Assembly: GCA_024687745.1 (NCBI GenBank)
Contig: JAILEM010000112.1
Span: 1-52,190, forward strand
Direction of reading: 5' to 3'
Length of the DNA: 52,190 nt
DNA from: Lachnospiraceae bacterium
GTDB lineage: Bacteria; Bacillota; Clostridia; Lachnospirales; Lachnospiraceae
The notes under the pieces were generated by a model that saw only the letters and a program-made list of their open reading frames with translations, searched no databases and was not told the DNA's origin. The first letter of the stretch is position 1, and each line of letters starts with the position of its first letter. Below, one piece after another: positions 15,820 through 24,621 of this stretch. Made by a program: the position numbers and the translations under genes.

Positions 15820-17049
15820 CTATTTTTTAAAAGAAAAAATATTGGAGAAAAATCCCTTAACCGACTCTGTAACTGATTTAAAAAATTCACCTGCGGCATT
15901 TGATATCAGCTTACCAAGTCCCAGATCTTCAAGCTTAACATCATCGATCGTAAATGTTCCGGCATCGATCTGATCCTTATATTTTGCATATATATCATCT
16001 GCCTGATCGGCCAATACATTGAAATCTATTCCCATTTCCTTGATCTTCATCATAAGGTCTACCGTCTTATCTATATCCTCATCCGTAAGAGTTACATTGA
16101 GATCCACCATACCTTTTCTTATGGCTGCATCCATCTCATCTCTGGTATTAAGATCATTTGCGGCTACCTGAGCCTTTATATAAGATATAAGCTCCTCTGC
16201 TTCTGTTGATGATCCTACGGTATCCGATATCTCTCCTGTGGTTACCAGCTCATTAAGTGCAGTATCGATAGCTGCATTGGACACCTTTTCACCGGACATA
16301 TTCTCATAAGCCTTAAGTGCACCAATAAGTGCTGCAGTTCCTGATATCTGAGTCGGTGCAACGACCATTATATCCGCATTTTCTACCCCGGCTGTTATAA
16401 GGGCATTCCTGTACATATTGGTAGTGCAGTAACTGATATTTTTAGTAGTTACCACTACTCCGTATCCTTCTGCCGCAGGTCTTACAAGCACCGATGAGAG
16501 AGCTTTTGTCCCTATAAGAGAAGGATCGATATAAGTATCAAGATTAGCATGTTCATCGGCATTAGTTACATAAACAACATTATATTTATCAAGATCCGAT
16601 GCAGGTATACCCATTAAAGAAAGTACGGTATTTAACTGATCAGGGGTAAGATCCTGACCAAGAGCTATATATGCCTTGTCAAAGGTTATCGTCTGCGATG
16701 CTGCCGCTGTAGCGGTAGGAGTCGGTGTTGCCGTCTCAGCCGCCGCTGTTGCTGTAGGTGTCGGTGTTGCCGTCTCAACCGCCGCTGCTGCTGTAGGCGT
16801 CGGTGTTGCCGTCTCAGCCGCCGCTGTTGCTGTAGGTGTCGGTGTTGCCGTCTCAGCCGCCGCTGCTGCTGTAGGTGTCGGTGTTGCCGTCTCAGCCGCC
16901 TCTGTTGGCGCTGCAGTAGGTGTCGCTGTCACCTCAGAAGTCTCCGGAGCGTTTCCGGATGTATCTGCCTCTGTAGCAAATACCGTAACACACATTGACA
17001 TAGTCAATATTACTGATAATAACAGACTCTTACTTTTTTTGATCATCAT
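15820..17049 (-). CDS. Secreted DUF1002 protein with Thr-Pro-Ala repeat linker
   Basis: A protein of 409 aa. The signal peptide (residues 3-25, KKSKSLLLSVILTMSMCVT) probably ends at VFA. Next comes a low-complexity linker with five 13-residue units of type ETATPTPTAxAAA, followed by a DUF1002 domain from about residue 120 (FDKAYIALGQDLTPDQ onward), related to B. subtilis YpuA. The function of DUF1002 is unknown. The linker resembles wall-spanning Pro/Thr spacers and may carry O-glycans. No sortase motif or C-terminal membrane anchor is seen. AAGGAGGG precedes the ATG by 7 nt. Confidence 0.87.
   Translation of the reverse strand: MMIKKSKSLLLSVILTMSMCVTVFATEADTSGNAPETSEVTATPTAAPTEAAETATPTPTAAAAAETATPTPTATAAAETATPTPTAAAAVETATPTPTATAAAETATPTPTATAAASQTITFDKAYIALGQDLTPDQLNTVLSLMGIPASDLDKYNVVYVTNADEHANLDTYIDPSLIGTKALSSVLVRPAAEGYGVVVTTKNISYCTTNMYRNALITAGVENADIMVVAPTQISGTAALIGALKAYENMSGEKVSNAAIDTALNELVTTGEISDTVGSSTEAEELISYIKAQVAANDLNTRDEMDAAIRKGMVDLNVTLTDEDIDKTVDLMMKIKEMGIDFNVLADQADDIYAKYKDQIDAGTFTIDDVKLEDLGLGKLISNAAGEFFKSVTESVKGFFSNIFSFKK
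16700..16905 (-). repeat. Five tandem 39-bp repeats inside the DUF1002 gene
   Basis: The anchor GTCGGTGTTGCCGTCTCA (plus strand) starts at 16721, 16760, 16799, 16838 and 16877, exactly 39 bp apart. Units alternate between two slightly different versions, which suggests amplification of a 78-bp pair. Each unit adds 13 residues without shifting the frame, so unit number may vary between strains. Confidence 0.95.
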
Positions 17050-17104
17050 AATTATCCCTCCTTATTAATCAATTTCCTCCCAACTGACTGTAAGCTCCCC
17101 TGAA

Positions 17105-17113
17105 ATTATATCA
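17105..17113 (-). promoter_or_regulatory. Extended -10 promoter of the DUF1002 gene
   Basis: Minus strand TGATATAAT, about 55 nt before the DUF1002 ATG at 17049 and just past the metG stop. Confidence 0.55.
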
Positions 17114-17146
17114 TACCGGACATCTGTCTGCGTTAACGACCTGCCC

Positions 17147-19135
17147 TTAGCAGATCTCAGCTCCTGAAGGCATATCACTTTCAGGACTTACAAGGCTTAA
17201 CCTTCCGTCTGCCCCTTCAGCACATAACAGCATACCTTCAGACACCACCCCGGCAAGTGTTGCAGGCTTTAGATTCACAAGAACCATAACCTTCTTACCT
17301 ACCATCTCTTCCGGCTTATAATAGGCCTTTATCCCTGATACTATCTGTTTTACCTGACTTCCTATCTTTACCTTTGAACACAGAAGCTTCTTTGATTTCG
17401 GAACCTCATTACACTCTATTATCTCACCGACCCTAAACTGAAGCTTTGAGAAATCATCATAGGTTATCTCCGGTTTAGCCTCTATGTCTATAATCTCTTC
17501 CGATTCCTTCTCCTTTTCTGTACCGATCCCATTTTCTGCTTCATACTCGGCCTTCTGCTTAGCTCTTATCTCTTCTACCTTAGCCATGATCTCTTTAATA
17601 TCAAGTCTTGCAAAGAGTATCTTTGGCTCTTCTGTCACCCTGGTTCCCGATTCATAAATACCATATTCATTCAGAAGATCATAATCTCTTTTTGTTCCTC
17701 TTAGCTGAAGCAGTATATTCTCCGACGTCTCAGGCATAAAAGGTTCTAAAAGGTTGGCTCCTATACAGATCGATTCGGTAAGATTATATAAAACCTCCGA
17801 AAGCCTGTCTCTTTTTGCCTCATCCCTTGCCAAAACCCAGGGTTCGGTCTCATCTATATACTTATTGCATCTTCTGAATATTGAGAACACCTCTGAAATG
17901 GCATCTGCAACCCTTAATTCATTCATCTTTCCGGCTATTATATCCCTGGCCTTTGTAACAACCTCCTTAAGATCTTCATCTACACTTTCCTTTGCATCTG
18001 TGCTTCTGACATAGCCGTCAAAGTATTTATTTGACATGGAAACAGTACGGTTTAAAAGATTTCCCAAAACATTGGCAAGATCAGAATTGTATCTTTCAAC
18101 CACAAGCTCCCATGTTATTATACCGTCATTTTCATAGGGCATTTCATGCAGTACAAAGTATCTTACCGCGTCCACACCAAAAAGATCCGTAAGATCATCG
18201 GCATAGATAACATTACCCCTGGATTTACTCATCTTTTCGCCACCCTGTAAAAGCCATGGGTGTCCGAAAACCTGCTTCGGAAGCGGAACATCCAAGGCCA
18301 TCAGTATTATAGGCCAGTAAATTGTATGGAACCTGACAATATCCTTACCTATAAGGTGAAGATCGGCAGGCCAGTATTTGTTATAATCATCACTGTTATT
18401 ACCATCAGTATCATAGCCTATACCGGTGATGTAGTTCGAAAGCGCATCGATCCATACATAAATGACATGCTTATCATCAAAGTCAACGGGTATTCCCCAT
18501 TTAAAGGAGGATCTTGATACACACAGATCCTGAAGTCCCGGTAAAAGGAAATTATTCATCATCTCATTTTTTCTTGAGACAGGCTGTATAAACTCAGGAT
18601 GAGTGTTTATATGGTCGATCAGCTTATCGGCATATTTACTGAGTTTTAAAAAGTAGGCCTCTTCCTTTGCCTTCGTTACCTCTCTTCCGCAATCGGGACA
18701 TTTGCCGTCCACAAGCTGGGATTCTGTCCAGAAGGATTCACAGGGCGTACAGTACAGTCCTTCATATGTGCTTTTATATATATCACCCTTTTCATATAAT
18801 TTTTTAAATATTTTCTGAACCTGGGTCTCGTGATCCTTATCGGTGGTACGTATAAATCTGTCATATGAAGTACCCATAAGATCCCAGAGTCTCTTAACCT
18901 CTCCGGATACCTTATCAACAAAATCCTTAGGCGTTATACCCTCTGCTTCAGCTTTTAATTCTATCTTCTGACCATGTTCATCGGTGCCGGTCTGGAAATG
19001 GACATCATAACCCTGCTGCCTCTTATACCTTGCGATACTGTCTGCAAGTACAGCCTCATATGTATTTCCTATATGGGGCTTTCCCGATGTATATGCGATA
19101 GCCGTAGTGATATAATAGCTTCCCTTATTTTCCAT
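17147..19135 (-). CDS. metG: Methionyl-tRNA synthetase
   Basis: About 662 aa. A class I HIGH-type motif (KPHIGNTYEA), the zinc knuckle CTPCES with CPDCGRE, and the catalytic loop GGEKMSKSRGNV are present. A linker rich in Glu and Lys leads to a C-terminal tRNA-binding OB domain (FSKLQFRVGEIIECNEVPKS onward). It attaches methionine to elongator and initiator tRNA. ATG at 19135 is chosen because family proteins start here. AAAGGAG lies about 12 nt upstream, a long spacing; the frame is open to 19189, which would overlap rsmI. Last gene of the housekeeping run. Confidence 0.97.
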   Translation of the reverse strand: MENKGSYYITTAIAYTSGKPHIGNTYEAVLADSIARYKRQQGYDVHFQTGTDEHGQKIELKAEAEGITPKDFVDKVSGEVKRLWDLMGTSYDRFIRTTDKDHETQVQKIFKKLYEKGDIYKSTYEGLYCTPCESFWTESQLVDGKCPDCGREVTKAKEEAYFLKLSKYADKLIDHINTHPEFIQPVSRKNEMMNNFLLPGLQDLCVSRSSFKWGIPVDFDDKHVIYVWIDALSNYITGIGYDTDGNNSDDYNKYWPADLHLIGKDIVRFHTIYWPIILMALDVPLPKQVFGHPWLLQGGEKMSKSRGNVIYADDLTDLFGVDAVRYFVLHEMPYENDGIITWELVVERYNSDLANVLGNLLNRTVSMSNKYFDGYVRSTDAKESVDEDLKEVVTKARDIIAGKMNELRVADAISEVFSIFRRCNKYIDETEPWVLARDEAKRDRLSEVLYNLTESICIGANLLEPFMPETSENILLQLRGTKRDYDLLNEYGIYESGTRVTEEPKILFARLDIKEIMAKVEEIRAKQKAEYEAENGIGTEKEKESEEIIDIEAKPEITYDDFSKLQFRVGEIIECNEVPKSKKLLCSKVKIGSQVKQIVSGIKAYYKPEEMVGKKVMVLVNLKPATLAGVVSEGMLLCAEGADGRLSLVSPESDMPSGAEIC

Positions 19136-19163
19136 AATATAATCTTTCTCCTTTATTACGTTA

Positions 19164-20021
19164 TTATTTGCCTGTCTGTAACAATGCATTATATACGTCT
19201 CTTTTACTTATTCCCCTGTCCCTTGCGACAAGCTTCATACTTTCCTTTTTATCATAACCCTGTTCAAGATAAATTTCCATATGTTCGCCAAGAGACATAT
19301 CTTTAAATATTTCTTCTTTTTCAGATCTGAGTATCTTCCTGTCCTTCCCTTCTATAACAAGAACATATTCTCCTCTGGGTTCATTATTGTCATAAAAAGC
19401 AACTGCCTCCGACAGAGAAGTTCTCTTTACTTCCTCAAATTTTTTTGTCAGCTCCCTTAACAAACTTATCTGTCTGTCTCCCAGTGCTTCCAGGATATCC
19501 TTCAGTGTCTTCTTAAGATGATGCGGAGCCTCATATATGATCATGGTTCTTGTCTCATCCTTAAGTTCCTTAAGTATTTCTGCCCTTTCCTTTTTTTCCG
19601 GGGGAAGAAAGGCCTCAAAGACAAATCTCCCCGTCTTTTGCCCTGACATTGTAAGCGCAGTGATCAGGGCACAGGGCCCGGGCAGAGAAGTAACTCTTAT
19701 TCCCTCATCTAAGCACTCTTTTACAATGACCTCTCCGGGATCGGATATCCCCGGTGTTCCGGCATCAGTTACTATGGCAATATCATTTCCCTGCTTAAGC
19801 TTAAATATCAGCTCCTTTGCCTTATCATATTTATTATGTTCGTGATAGCTGGTAAGAGGCTTACTTATACCGTAATGATTAAACAGCTTCAGACTGTTTC
19901 TCGTATCCTCACAGGCTATGATATCCACTTCTCTTAATGTATCTAAGATACGCTCACTTATATCCTTAAGGTTTCCTATGGGAGTGGGACAAAGATAGAG
20001 CATTCCCCATTCTTCAGCCAT
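19164..20021 (-). CDS. rsmI: 16S rRNA 2'-O-ribose methyltransferase RsmI (C1402)
   Basis: About 285 aa. GMLYLCPTPIGNLKDISER, IACEDTRNS, TDAGTPGISDPGE and LPGPCALITALTMSG are the conserved blocks of this tetrapyrrole-methylase-like family. It methylates the ribose of C1402 in the ribosomal P-site. The ATG at 20021 overlaps the trmN6 stop by 8 nt, as in a coupled operon; longer in-frame starts reach further into trmN6 and are less likely. The order trmN6-rsmI-metG matches B. subtilis yabB-yabC-metS apart from missing small genes. Confidence 0.95.
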   Translation of the reverse strand: MAEEWGMLYLCPTPIGNLKDISERILDTLREVDIIACEDTRNSLKLFNHYGISKPLTSYHEHNKYDKAKELIFKLKQGNDIAIVTDAGTPGISDPGEVIVKECLDEGIRVTSLPGPCALITALTMSGQKTGRFVFEAFLPPEKKERAEILKELKDETRTMIIYEAPHHLKKTLKDILEALGDRQISLLRELTKKFEEVKRTSLSEAVAFYDNNEPRGEYVLVIEGKDRKILRSEKEEIFKDMSLGEHMEIYLEQGYDKKESMKLVARDRGISKRDVYNALLQTGK

Positions 20022-20772
20022 TCTCCGATCCCCTGTCCTTTCCGTATATTTCATAGATCTCATCCGTATATTCATCCGGACTCTTATGAACTACCAAAGG
20101 CTTCATGACCTCTAATCTTGATGCTCCTCCCTTTAGTGCTTCAATAAGTACCATATTAGGCTCTTTATCGCAAAAAGGATAAACAAGTCTCATCTTTTTA
20201 GGTTCAAGCTTATATTTTGTCAGAGTCGCAAAGAGCTCAACAAGCCTGAAGGGTCTGTGGATCATATAAAACCTTCCTTTGTTCTTAAGCATTTTGGAGC
20301 TTTCCCTTGCTATATCCTCAAAGGTACAGTATATCTCATGTCTTGAGATAGCCTTCTCCATATTCTCACCGCTTGCACCGTGGTCTCCGATCATATAAGG
20401 TGGATTGGTGGTTATCACATCAAAATATCTGTCCTTAAAGATCTCTCCCGCGTTATTTATATCTCCGCAGACCATATCTATCTTAGATGACAGGTTATTA
20501 AGCAACACACTTCTTCCTGCCATATCTATGCAATCCTTTTGTATATCAAGTCCCGTAAAGTGTTCTCCCTCTGTTTTTGCCTCTAACAAAAGGGGGATTA
20601 TCCCTGTTCCGGTTCCGATATCAAGAACTCTGTCACCTTTTAAAACCCTTGCAAAATCACTTAAAAGAACAGCATCCACACCAAAGCAGAACTTATTGAC
20701 ATTCTGTATGATCTTATATCCCTTTCTCTGGATATCATCTATTCTTTCATCTTCCTTAAGATCAATCATCAT
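20014..20772 (-). CDS. trmN6: tRNA1(Val) (adenine37-N6)-methyltransferase-like (YabB/TrmN6)
   Basis: A protein of 252 aa with an S-adenosylmethionine fold: VLDIGTGTGIIPLLL (motif I), DIQKD, and NPPYM, the catalytic motif for N6-adenine methylation. The opening QRKGYKIIQNVNKFCFGVDAV is typical of the YfiC/YabB group. It begins inside the ricT end (11-nt overlap) and overlaps rsmI. The B. subtilis counterpart yabB sits in the same place. The exact tRNA target in this organism is inferred. Confidence 0.9.
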   Translation of the reverse strand: MMIDLKEDERIDDIQRKGYKIIQNVNKFCFGVDAVLLSDFARVLKGDRVLDIGTGTGIIPLLLEAKTEGEHFTGLDIQKDCIDMAGRSVLLNNLSSKIDMVCGDINNAGEIFKDRYFDVITTNPPYMIGDHGASGENMEKAISRHEIYCTFEDIARESSKMLKNKGRFYMIHRPFRLVELFATLTKYKLEPKKMRLVYPFCDKEPNMVLIEALKGGASRLEVMKPLVVHKSPDEYTDEIYEIYGKDRGSENG

Positions 20773-21673
20773 CCAGCTTTGATTTACCGTCCTTCTTTTC
20801 TAAAAGCTCAAGTTGTTTAAGCTCAGCGTCATTTTCATCACTGACCTTTTCTTTTTTATGACGGAGCTTAAATTTAAGATCCTTTACCTTATACTCCCTT
20901 ACTTCCTTATCATCACCCGCATCTACTACAACCCTTACTAACTGTCTTAATACATTTACCCCCGATACCTCTCCCTTAAGGCCGTCATTTGTCGATACTC
21001 TGTCTCCTATTGAAGGAAGCTTGCTGTTTAAATATTCATAAGTCTCCTCTTCATTTTTAAGACAACACATCAGACGTCCGCAGATACCCGATATCTTTGA
21101 CGGATTCAGTGAAAGGTTCTGTTCCTTTGCCATTTTAATGGAAACAGGAACAAAATCGGAAAGATATGTGTGACAGCACAAAGGCCTTCCGCAAAATCCG
21201 ATACCTCCAAGTATCTTTGTCTCATCCCTTACTCCTATCTGTCTTAACTCTATCCTTGTCTTAAAAACAGATGCAAGATCCTTGACAAGCTCCCTGAAAT
21301 CTATTCTTCCGTCAGCCGTAAAATAAAAGAGTACCTTATTATTATCGAATGTATATTCCGCATCGATAAGCTTCATCTCAAGACCGTGCTTGTGGATCTT
21401 TTCAAGACAGATCTTATATGCATCCTTTTCCTTGAGCCGGTTATTTGCCTCAGTATCATCATCCTTCGGGGTAGCCTTTCTTATCACCTTTTTAAGGGGC
21501 TGTATGATCTTTTCATCCTCCACATCCGTAGGTGGCAGAACAACTGTCCCATACTCTATTCCTCTGGCTGTTTCCACTATCACATGATCGTTACGCTTTA
21601 ATTCAATCCCATGCGGATCAAAATAATAAACCTTACCCGCAGTGCGGAATCTTACTCCTATTACATTTTGCAT
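20762..21673 (-). CDS. ricT: RicT (YaaT), PSP1-domain protein
   Basis: A protein of 303 aa. The PSP1 core includes IGVRFRTAGKVYYFDP, GFCGRPLCCHTYL and ICGRLMCCLKNEEETY. The two Cys clusters are the iron-sulfur-binding residues of RicT in the B. subtilis RicA-RicF-RicT complex, which promotes RNase Y mRNA processing and affects sporulation and biofilm. A Lys/Glu-rich tail follows. AAAGGAG lies 7 nt before the ATG; the gene is 1 nt behind holB. Confidence 0.95.
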   Translation of the reverse strand: MQNVIGVRFRTAGKVYYFDPHGIELKRNDHVIVETARGIEYGTVVLPPTDVEDEKIIQPLKKVIRKATPKDDDTEANNRLKEKDAYKICLEKIHKHGLEMKLIDAEYTFDNNKVLFYFTADGRIDFRELVKDLASVFKTRIELRQIGVRDETKILGGIGFCGRPLCCHTYLSDFVPVSIKMAKEQNLSLNPSKISGICGRLMCCLKNEEETYEYLNSKLPSIGDRVSTNDGLKGEVSGVNVLRQLVRVVVDAGDDKEVREYKVKDLKFKLRHKKEKVSDENDAELKQLELLEKKDGKSKLDDD

Positions 21674-21674
21674 T

Positions 21675-22670
21675 CTAATTCTCCTTTATAGTTAAAAGCA
21701 AAAGCTCGATGGCAAGCGCAAATTTGACATTTGCCTTAAGTCTCTCCTTTGTTATATCAAGCTTTTCCATTACCCTTTCGATCCCTTCATAAGACGATCT
21801 TTCTGCCGCCTTCCTGATACTTTTCTCTTCCTCCTTAAAGACTATCGCATCCTTATCACCTGTTGCCTTATACATAAGTACATCTCTGTACCATATGGTT
21901 ATGATATCGAAGAATTCGTTTACAGCTTCTCTTCTTTTCTGAATTATCTTCTCCTGACCGATCAGGGTTTCCATATCCATATCCTTAATGTCCTTAAGGA
22001 TCCTGACCGTATCCTCCCTGATGATCCCAAAGCTGTCATTTAATGCTAAGCTTCTTGCCCTTCCTATGTTTCCTCTTGCAAAGGCCGAACATATACCTGC
22101 CTGATATTCAGATATATGAAGTTCATCCATAAGATAATCCCGGACGGCAGAATCCTTAAGCGGTTTCATTGACAAAACAACACATCTTGAGATTATGGTT
22201 GGAATAATGGAGGATATATTATCAGTGATAAGGATAAGGACCGTATATGAGGGAGGCTCCTCCAATGTTTTTAATAAAACATTCTGGGCAGCTAATGTCA
22301 TCTTATCGGCATCCTTCATGATATAAACCTTATATCTGCTGCTGTAGGGCTTTATATATACATCATCCACTATCTGTTTCCTTACAGGCCTTACACCGAT
22401 GGACTTTTCCTTTTCCGGGAGAAAATATTTTATATCCGGATGATTATTACCTAAAGCAAGCCTGCAGGATCTGCACTCCATACAGGGTCTGTTACCCTTC
22501 TTCCCTCCCTCACACTGTATTGCCATGGAAAAGAGCTTTGCCATATGTTTCTTGCCCAGACCCTTTTCACCTGAAAATATATATGCATGTGAGATCGTAT
22601 CATTATCCACAGAACCGCCCAGTTGTTCCTTAATATGCTCCTGTCCGATAATTGCAGAAAAATCAGCCAA
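21675..22670 (-). CDS. holB: DNA polymerase III delta' subunit
   Basis: A protein of 331 aa, part of the clamp loader. AIIGQEHIKEQL, SHAYIFSGEKGLGKK and the four-Cys zinc module (C53, then CMECRSC) are followed by LLKTLEEPPSYTVLIL and SRC. The P-loop has K-H in place of K-T/S, as expected for the non-hydrolysing delta' subunit. It starts with TTG at 22668-22670, with GAGG about 7 nt upstream. It lies between yaaR and ricT as in Bacillus. Confidence 0.94.
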   Translation of the reverse strand: MADFSAIIGQEHIKEQLGGSVDNDTISHAYIFSGEKGLGKKHMAKLFSMAIQCEGGKKGNRPCMECRSCRLALGNNHPDIKYFLPEKEKSIGVRPVRKQIVDDVYIKPYSSRYKVYIMKDADKMTLAAQNVLLKTLEEPPSYTVLILITDNISSIIPTIISRCVVLSMKPLKDSAVRDYLMDELHISEYQAGICSAFARGNIGRARSLALNDSFGIIREDTVRILKDIKDMDMETLIGQEKIIQKRREAVNEFFDIITIWYRDVLMYKATGDKDAIVFKEEEKSIRKAAERSSYEGIERVMEKLDITKERLKANVKFALAIELLLLTIKEN

Positions 22671-22681
22671 AATACCACCTC

Positions 22682-23125
22682 TTAAGTAAAGATATCCAAC
22701 AACATCCCTCTTATCTCATCTACCTTCTGAAGTATTGTAAGATTATCCTTCTCTTCCTTCATAAGTTCCTCTGCCAGCTCATCAAGGTTTTCATCTATGA
22801 GCCTGATGATACCGTATACCCTGTGACGTCCTTTTCTGTCGAGAAAATTCTCTCGCGAAAACTTATGTGATCTGTTAACAACCTCATTTAGAAATTCCTT
22901 GATAAGGGTACGGTATTTTTTCATATCCTTGACATCCACATGCTTGGATATCTTTTTTCCCTGCATGGTAATCTCGTTGAACATCGTATTGAGCCTTTCC
23001 TGCAGCCCCTCATCCTCAATCTGGCTCATAAGGGTGAATCTGAAGGAATCATCTGTAGGAACCGGCTTTTGCGTCTGTTCTGTCGCGGCATTGATCGGTG
23101 TATTCTGATTTACTTTAATATCCAT
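22682..23125 (-). CDS. yaaR: YaaR family protein (DUF327)
   Basis: A protein of 147 aa, mostly helical and charged, matching YaaR by [20 protein letters not shown] and [20 protein letters not shown]. Its function is unknown, but it nearly always sits next to holB in Firmicutes, as here (11 nt apart). No membrane segment or signal peptide. AGAGG precedes the ATG. Confidence 0.93.
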   Translation of the reverse strand: MDIKVNQNTPINAATEQTQKPVPTDDSFRFTLMSQIEDEGLQERLNTMFNEITMQGKKISKHVDVKDMKKYRTLIKEFLNEVVNRSHKFSRENFLDRKGRHRVYGIIRLIDENLDELAEELMKEEKDNLTILQKVDEIRGMLLDIFT

Positions 23126-23142
23126 AGCTTATGCCTCTTAAA

Positions 23143-23742
23143 TCATTTATCAGACCCTTCTTCAGACCTGATAAGCTCTTTTATCTCATTTATACATTCT
23201 TCAAGATCGTTATTTATATATCTTTTATCTATCCCTGCTGCCTTAAGCTTATCCTCGGAAAAATCCTCCGTATCGGAAAGATATCTTCTGCACATTTCGG
23301 AAAACTTCCTGTTTTCAGGCTTTAACTCTCTCTCAAGGGCTCTTTTGAGCCTGATACCGTCGTCCACCTCTATATATATCGGAATTACCACTTCTTTTCC
23401 GAAATAGTCTCTTGTGGAGATAAAAGACTCAAGCACTCCGGTTATCAGATAATTATTCTTTTCAGGATCGATATCCTCATCCTTTACGGTAAAATATCTC
23501 CACAAACCATGCATCGTATCATATGCTCTTGACTCAATTATCTTACCCTCCAGGAGAAGTCTGTTATACCCTGACTCATCGGTAAAATGATAGGTTTCCC
23601 CATCCTTTTCCCCATCTCTTTTAGGTCGTGTCGTATAAAGAATGACACTTTTGAGTAAAAGCTCCTTATCGCTTAAGAGTCTGTTATAAATAGTATCCTT
23701 TCCGGAGGAACTCTTTCCGAAAATATAAAATATCTTTCCCAT
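23143..23742 (-). CDS. gmk: Guanylate kinase-like protein
   Basis: A protein of 199 aa with P-loop FGKSSSGKDT and the GMP-binding TTRPKRDGEKDGETYHF, then a lid region rich in Arg (RLKRALERELKPENRK). It should convert GMP to GDP with ATP. The segment IIESRAYDTMHGLWRYF departs from the usual EWxxVHGNxYGT, so it is a divergent member, and a canonical gmk may exist elsewhere. It heads the housekeeping run where B. subtilis has thymidylate kinase. Confidence 0.82.
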   Translation of the reverse strand: MGKIFYIFGKSSSGKDTIYNRLLSDKELLLKSVILYTTRPKRDGEKDGETYHFTDESGYNRLLLEGKIIESRAYDTMHGLWRYFTVKDEDIDPEKNNYLITGVLESFISTRDYFGKEVVIPIYIEVDDGIRLKRALERELKPENRKFSEMCRRYLSDTEDFSEDKLKAAGIDKRYINNDLEECINEIKELIRSEEGSDK

Positions 23743-23781
23743 ATATCCTTACACTTTTAGTAATTTAATAGTTTTTCCTCA

Positions 23782-24600
23782 TCAGGATAAAAATGTCTTC
23801 TTTTCTCTCAATGTATCCGGTGTATCCTCATCCGGATCATCCTTATCTGCATCTTCTTTTGTAAAAGCTTTGGTATCCGGCTGATCATCGTCTGTATCAC
23901 TATCATCAGCTTCATCTGTGGCGGTTTCTTCCTCTTTAATATCATCAGTATCAGCTGATACTATCTCAATGTCTTCTGCTTCTTTATTTATATCCTCTGT
24001 AATATCAGCATCTGAAACACTTATCCCTTCCGTAGCCGTAGAATCCACTATATCATCCTCACCCAAGTATTCACTTACCTGTTTTTTCATGACTATAAGA
24101 GTCATAACATCAGTAATACCGCTGAAGATAAGGCTTATTCCGATGATGATTATAACCGCCTTTGCTATGAAGTCAGGCTGAAACATCACAAATATTCCTA
24201 CACAGATAGATAAAAGGGCAAATAAGAGTACAAACACCCATCCGGAATATCCGATACGCTTAAGATCAAGAACTCTCTGAAGCTTCATCACACCGTTAGC
24301 AAAGATAATGATACCCATAACAAGGGGAATGATGTTTATGAACATCTGACTCTTCCATATCATGACTATAGCTATGAGTATACAGATAGCTCCGCCTGCA
24401 AAATCATGTCTGTAAAGGGAATTTTTCACATCCTTTGAAAAATACATGATAATATTGAATATTCCAAGAACTGCCAGAACTGCCGCGAACAGATAACATA
24501 TCATTTCAAGGGTAAACTGCGGAAATATCACCATCCATATTCCCATTATTATATAAGCGGCCGCAAATAAATACATTTCCTTCTGAAATTTCTTCTCCAT
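23782..24600 (-). CDS. HdeD-like membrane protein (DUF308) with acidic tail
   Basis: A protein of 272 aa with six hydrophobic segments arranged as three hairpins up to about residue 175, matching DUF308/HdeD (repeated GIxxIxxGI patterns). A tail of about 95 residues rich in Asp, Glu and Thr follows, predicted disordered and cytoplasmic. HdeD is linked to acid resistance in E. coli; the role in Clostridia is unknown. AGGAGG precedes the ATG. It lies 21 nt after the GT-C gene and 39 nt before gmk. Confidence 0.85.
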   Translation of the reverse strand: MEKKFQKEMYLFAAAYIIMGIWMVIFPQFTLEMICYLFAAVLAVLGIFNIIMYFSKDVKNSLYRHDFAGGAICILIAIVMIWKSQMFINIIPLVMGIIIFANGVMKLQRVLDLKRIGYSGWVFVLLFALLSICVGIFVMFQPDFIAKAVIIIIGISLIFSGITDVMTLIVMKKQVSEYLGEDDIVDSTATEGISVSDADITEDINKEAEDIEIVSADTDDIKEEETATDEADDSDTDDDQPDTKAFTKEDADKDDPDEDTPDTLREKKTFLS

Positions 24601-24621
24601 ATAACCTTCCTCCTTTATCTT

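Noticed and set aside
16700-16905. CRISPR-like regular repeats
   Set aside because: Units are contiguous, in frame and without unique spacers.
16676-17068. Plus-strand frame of Val-Ala-Gly repeats
   Set aside because: Antisense image of the Thr-Pro-Ala repeat in the DUF1002 gene, which has a signal peptide and ribosome site.
19136-19200. T-box or other riboswitch before metG
   Set aside because: Only 28 nt separate rsmI and metG; there is no room for a leader and no T-box sequence.
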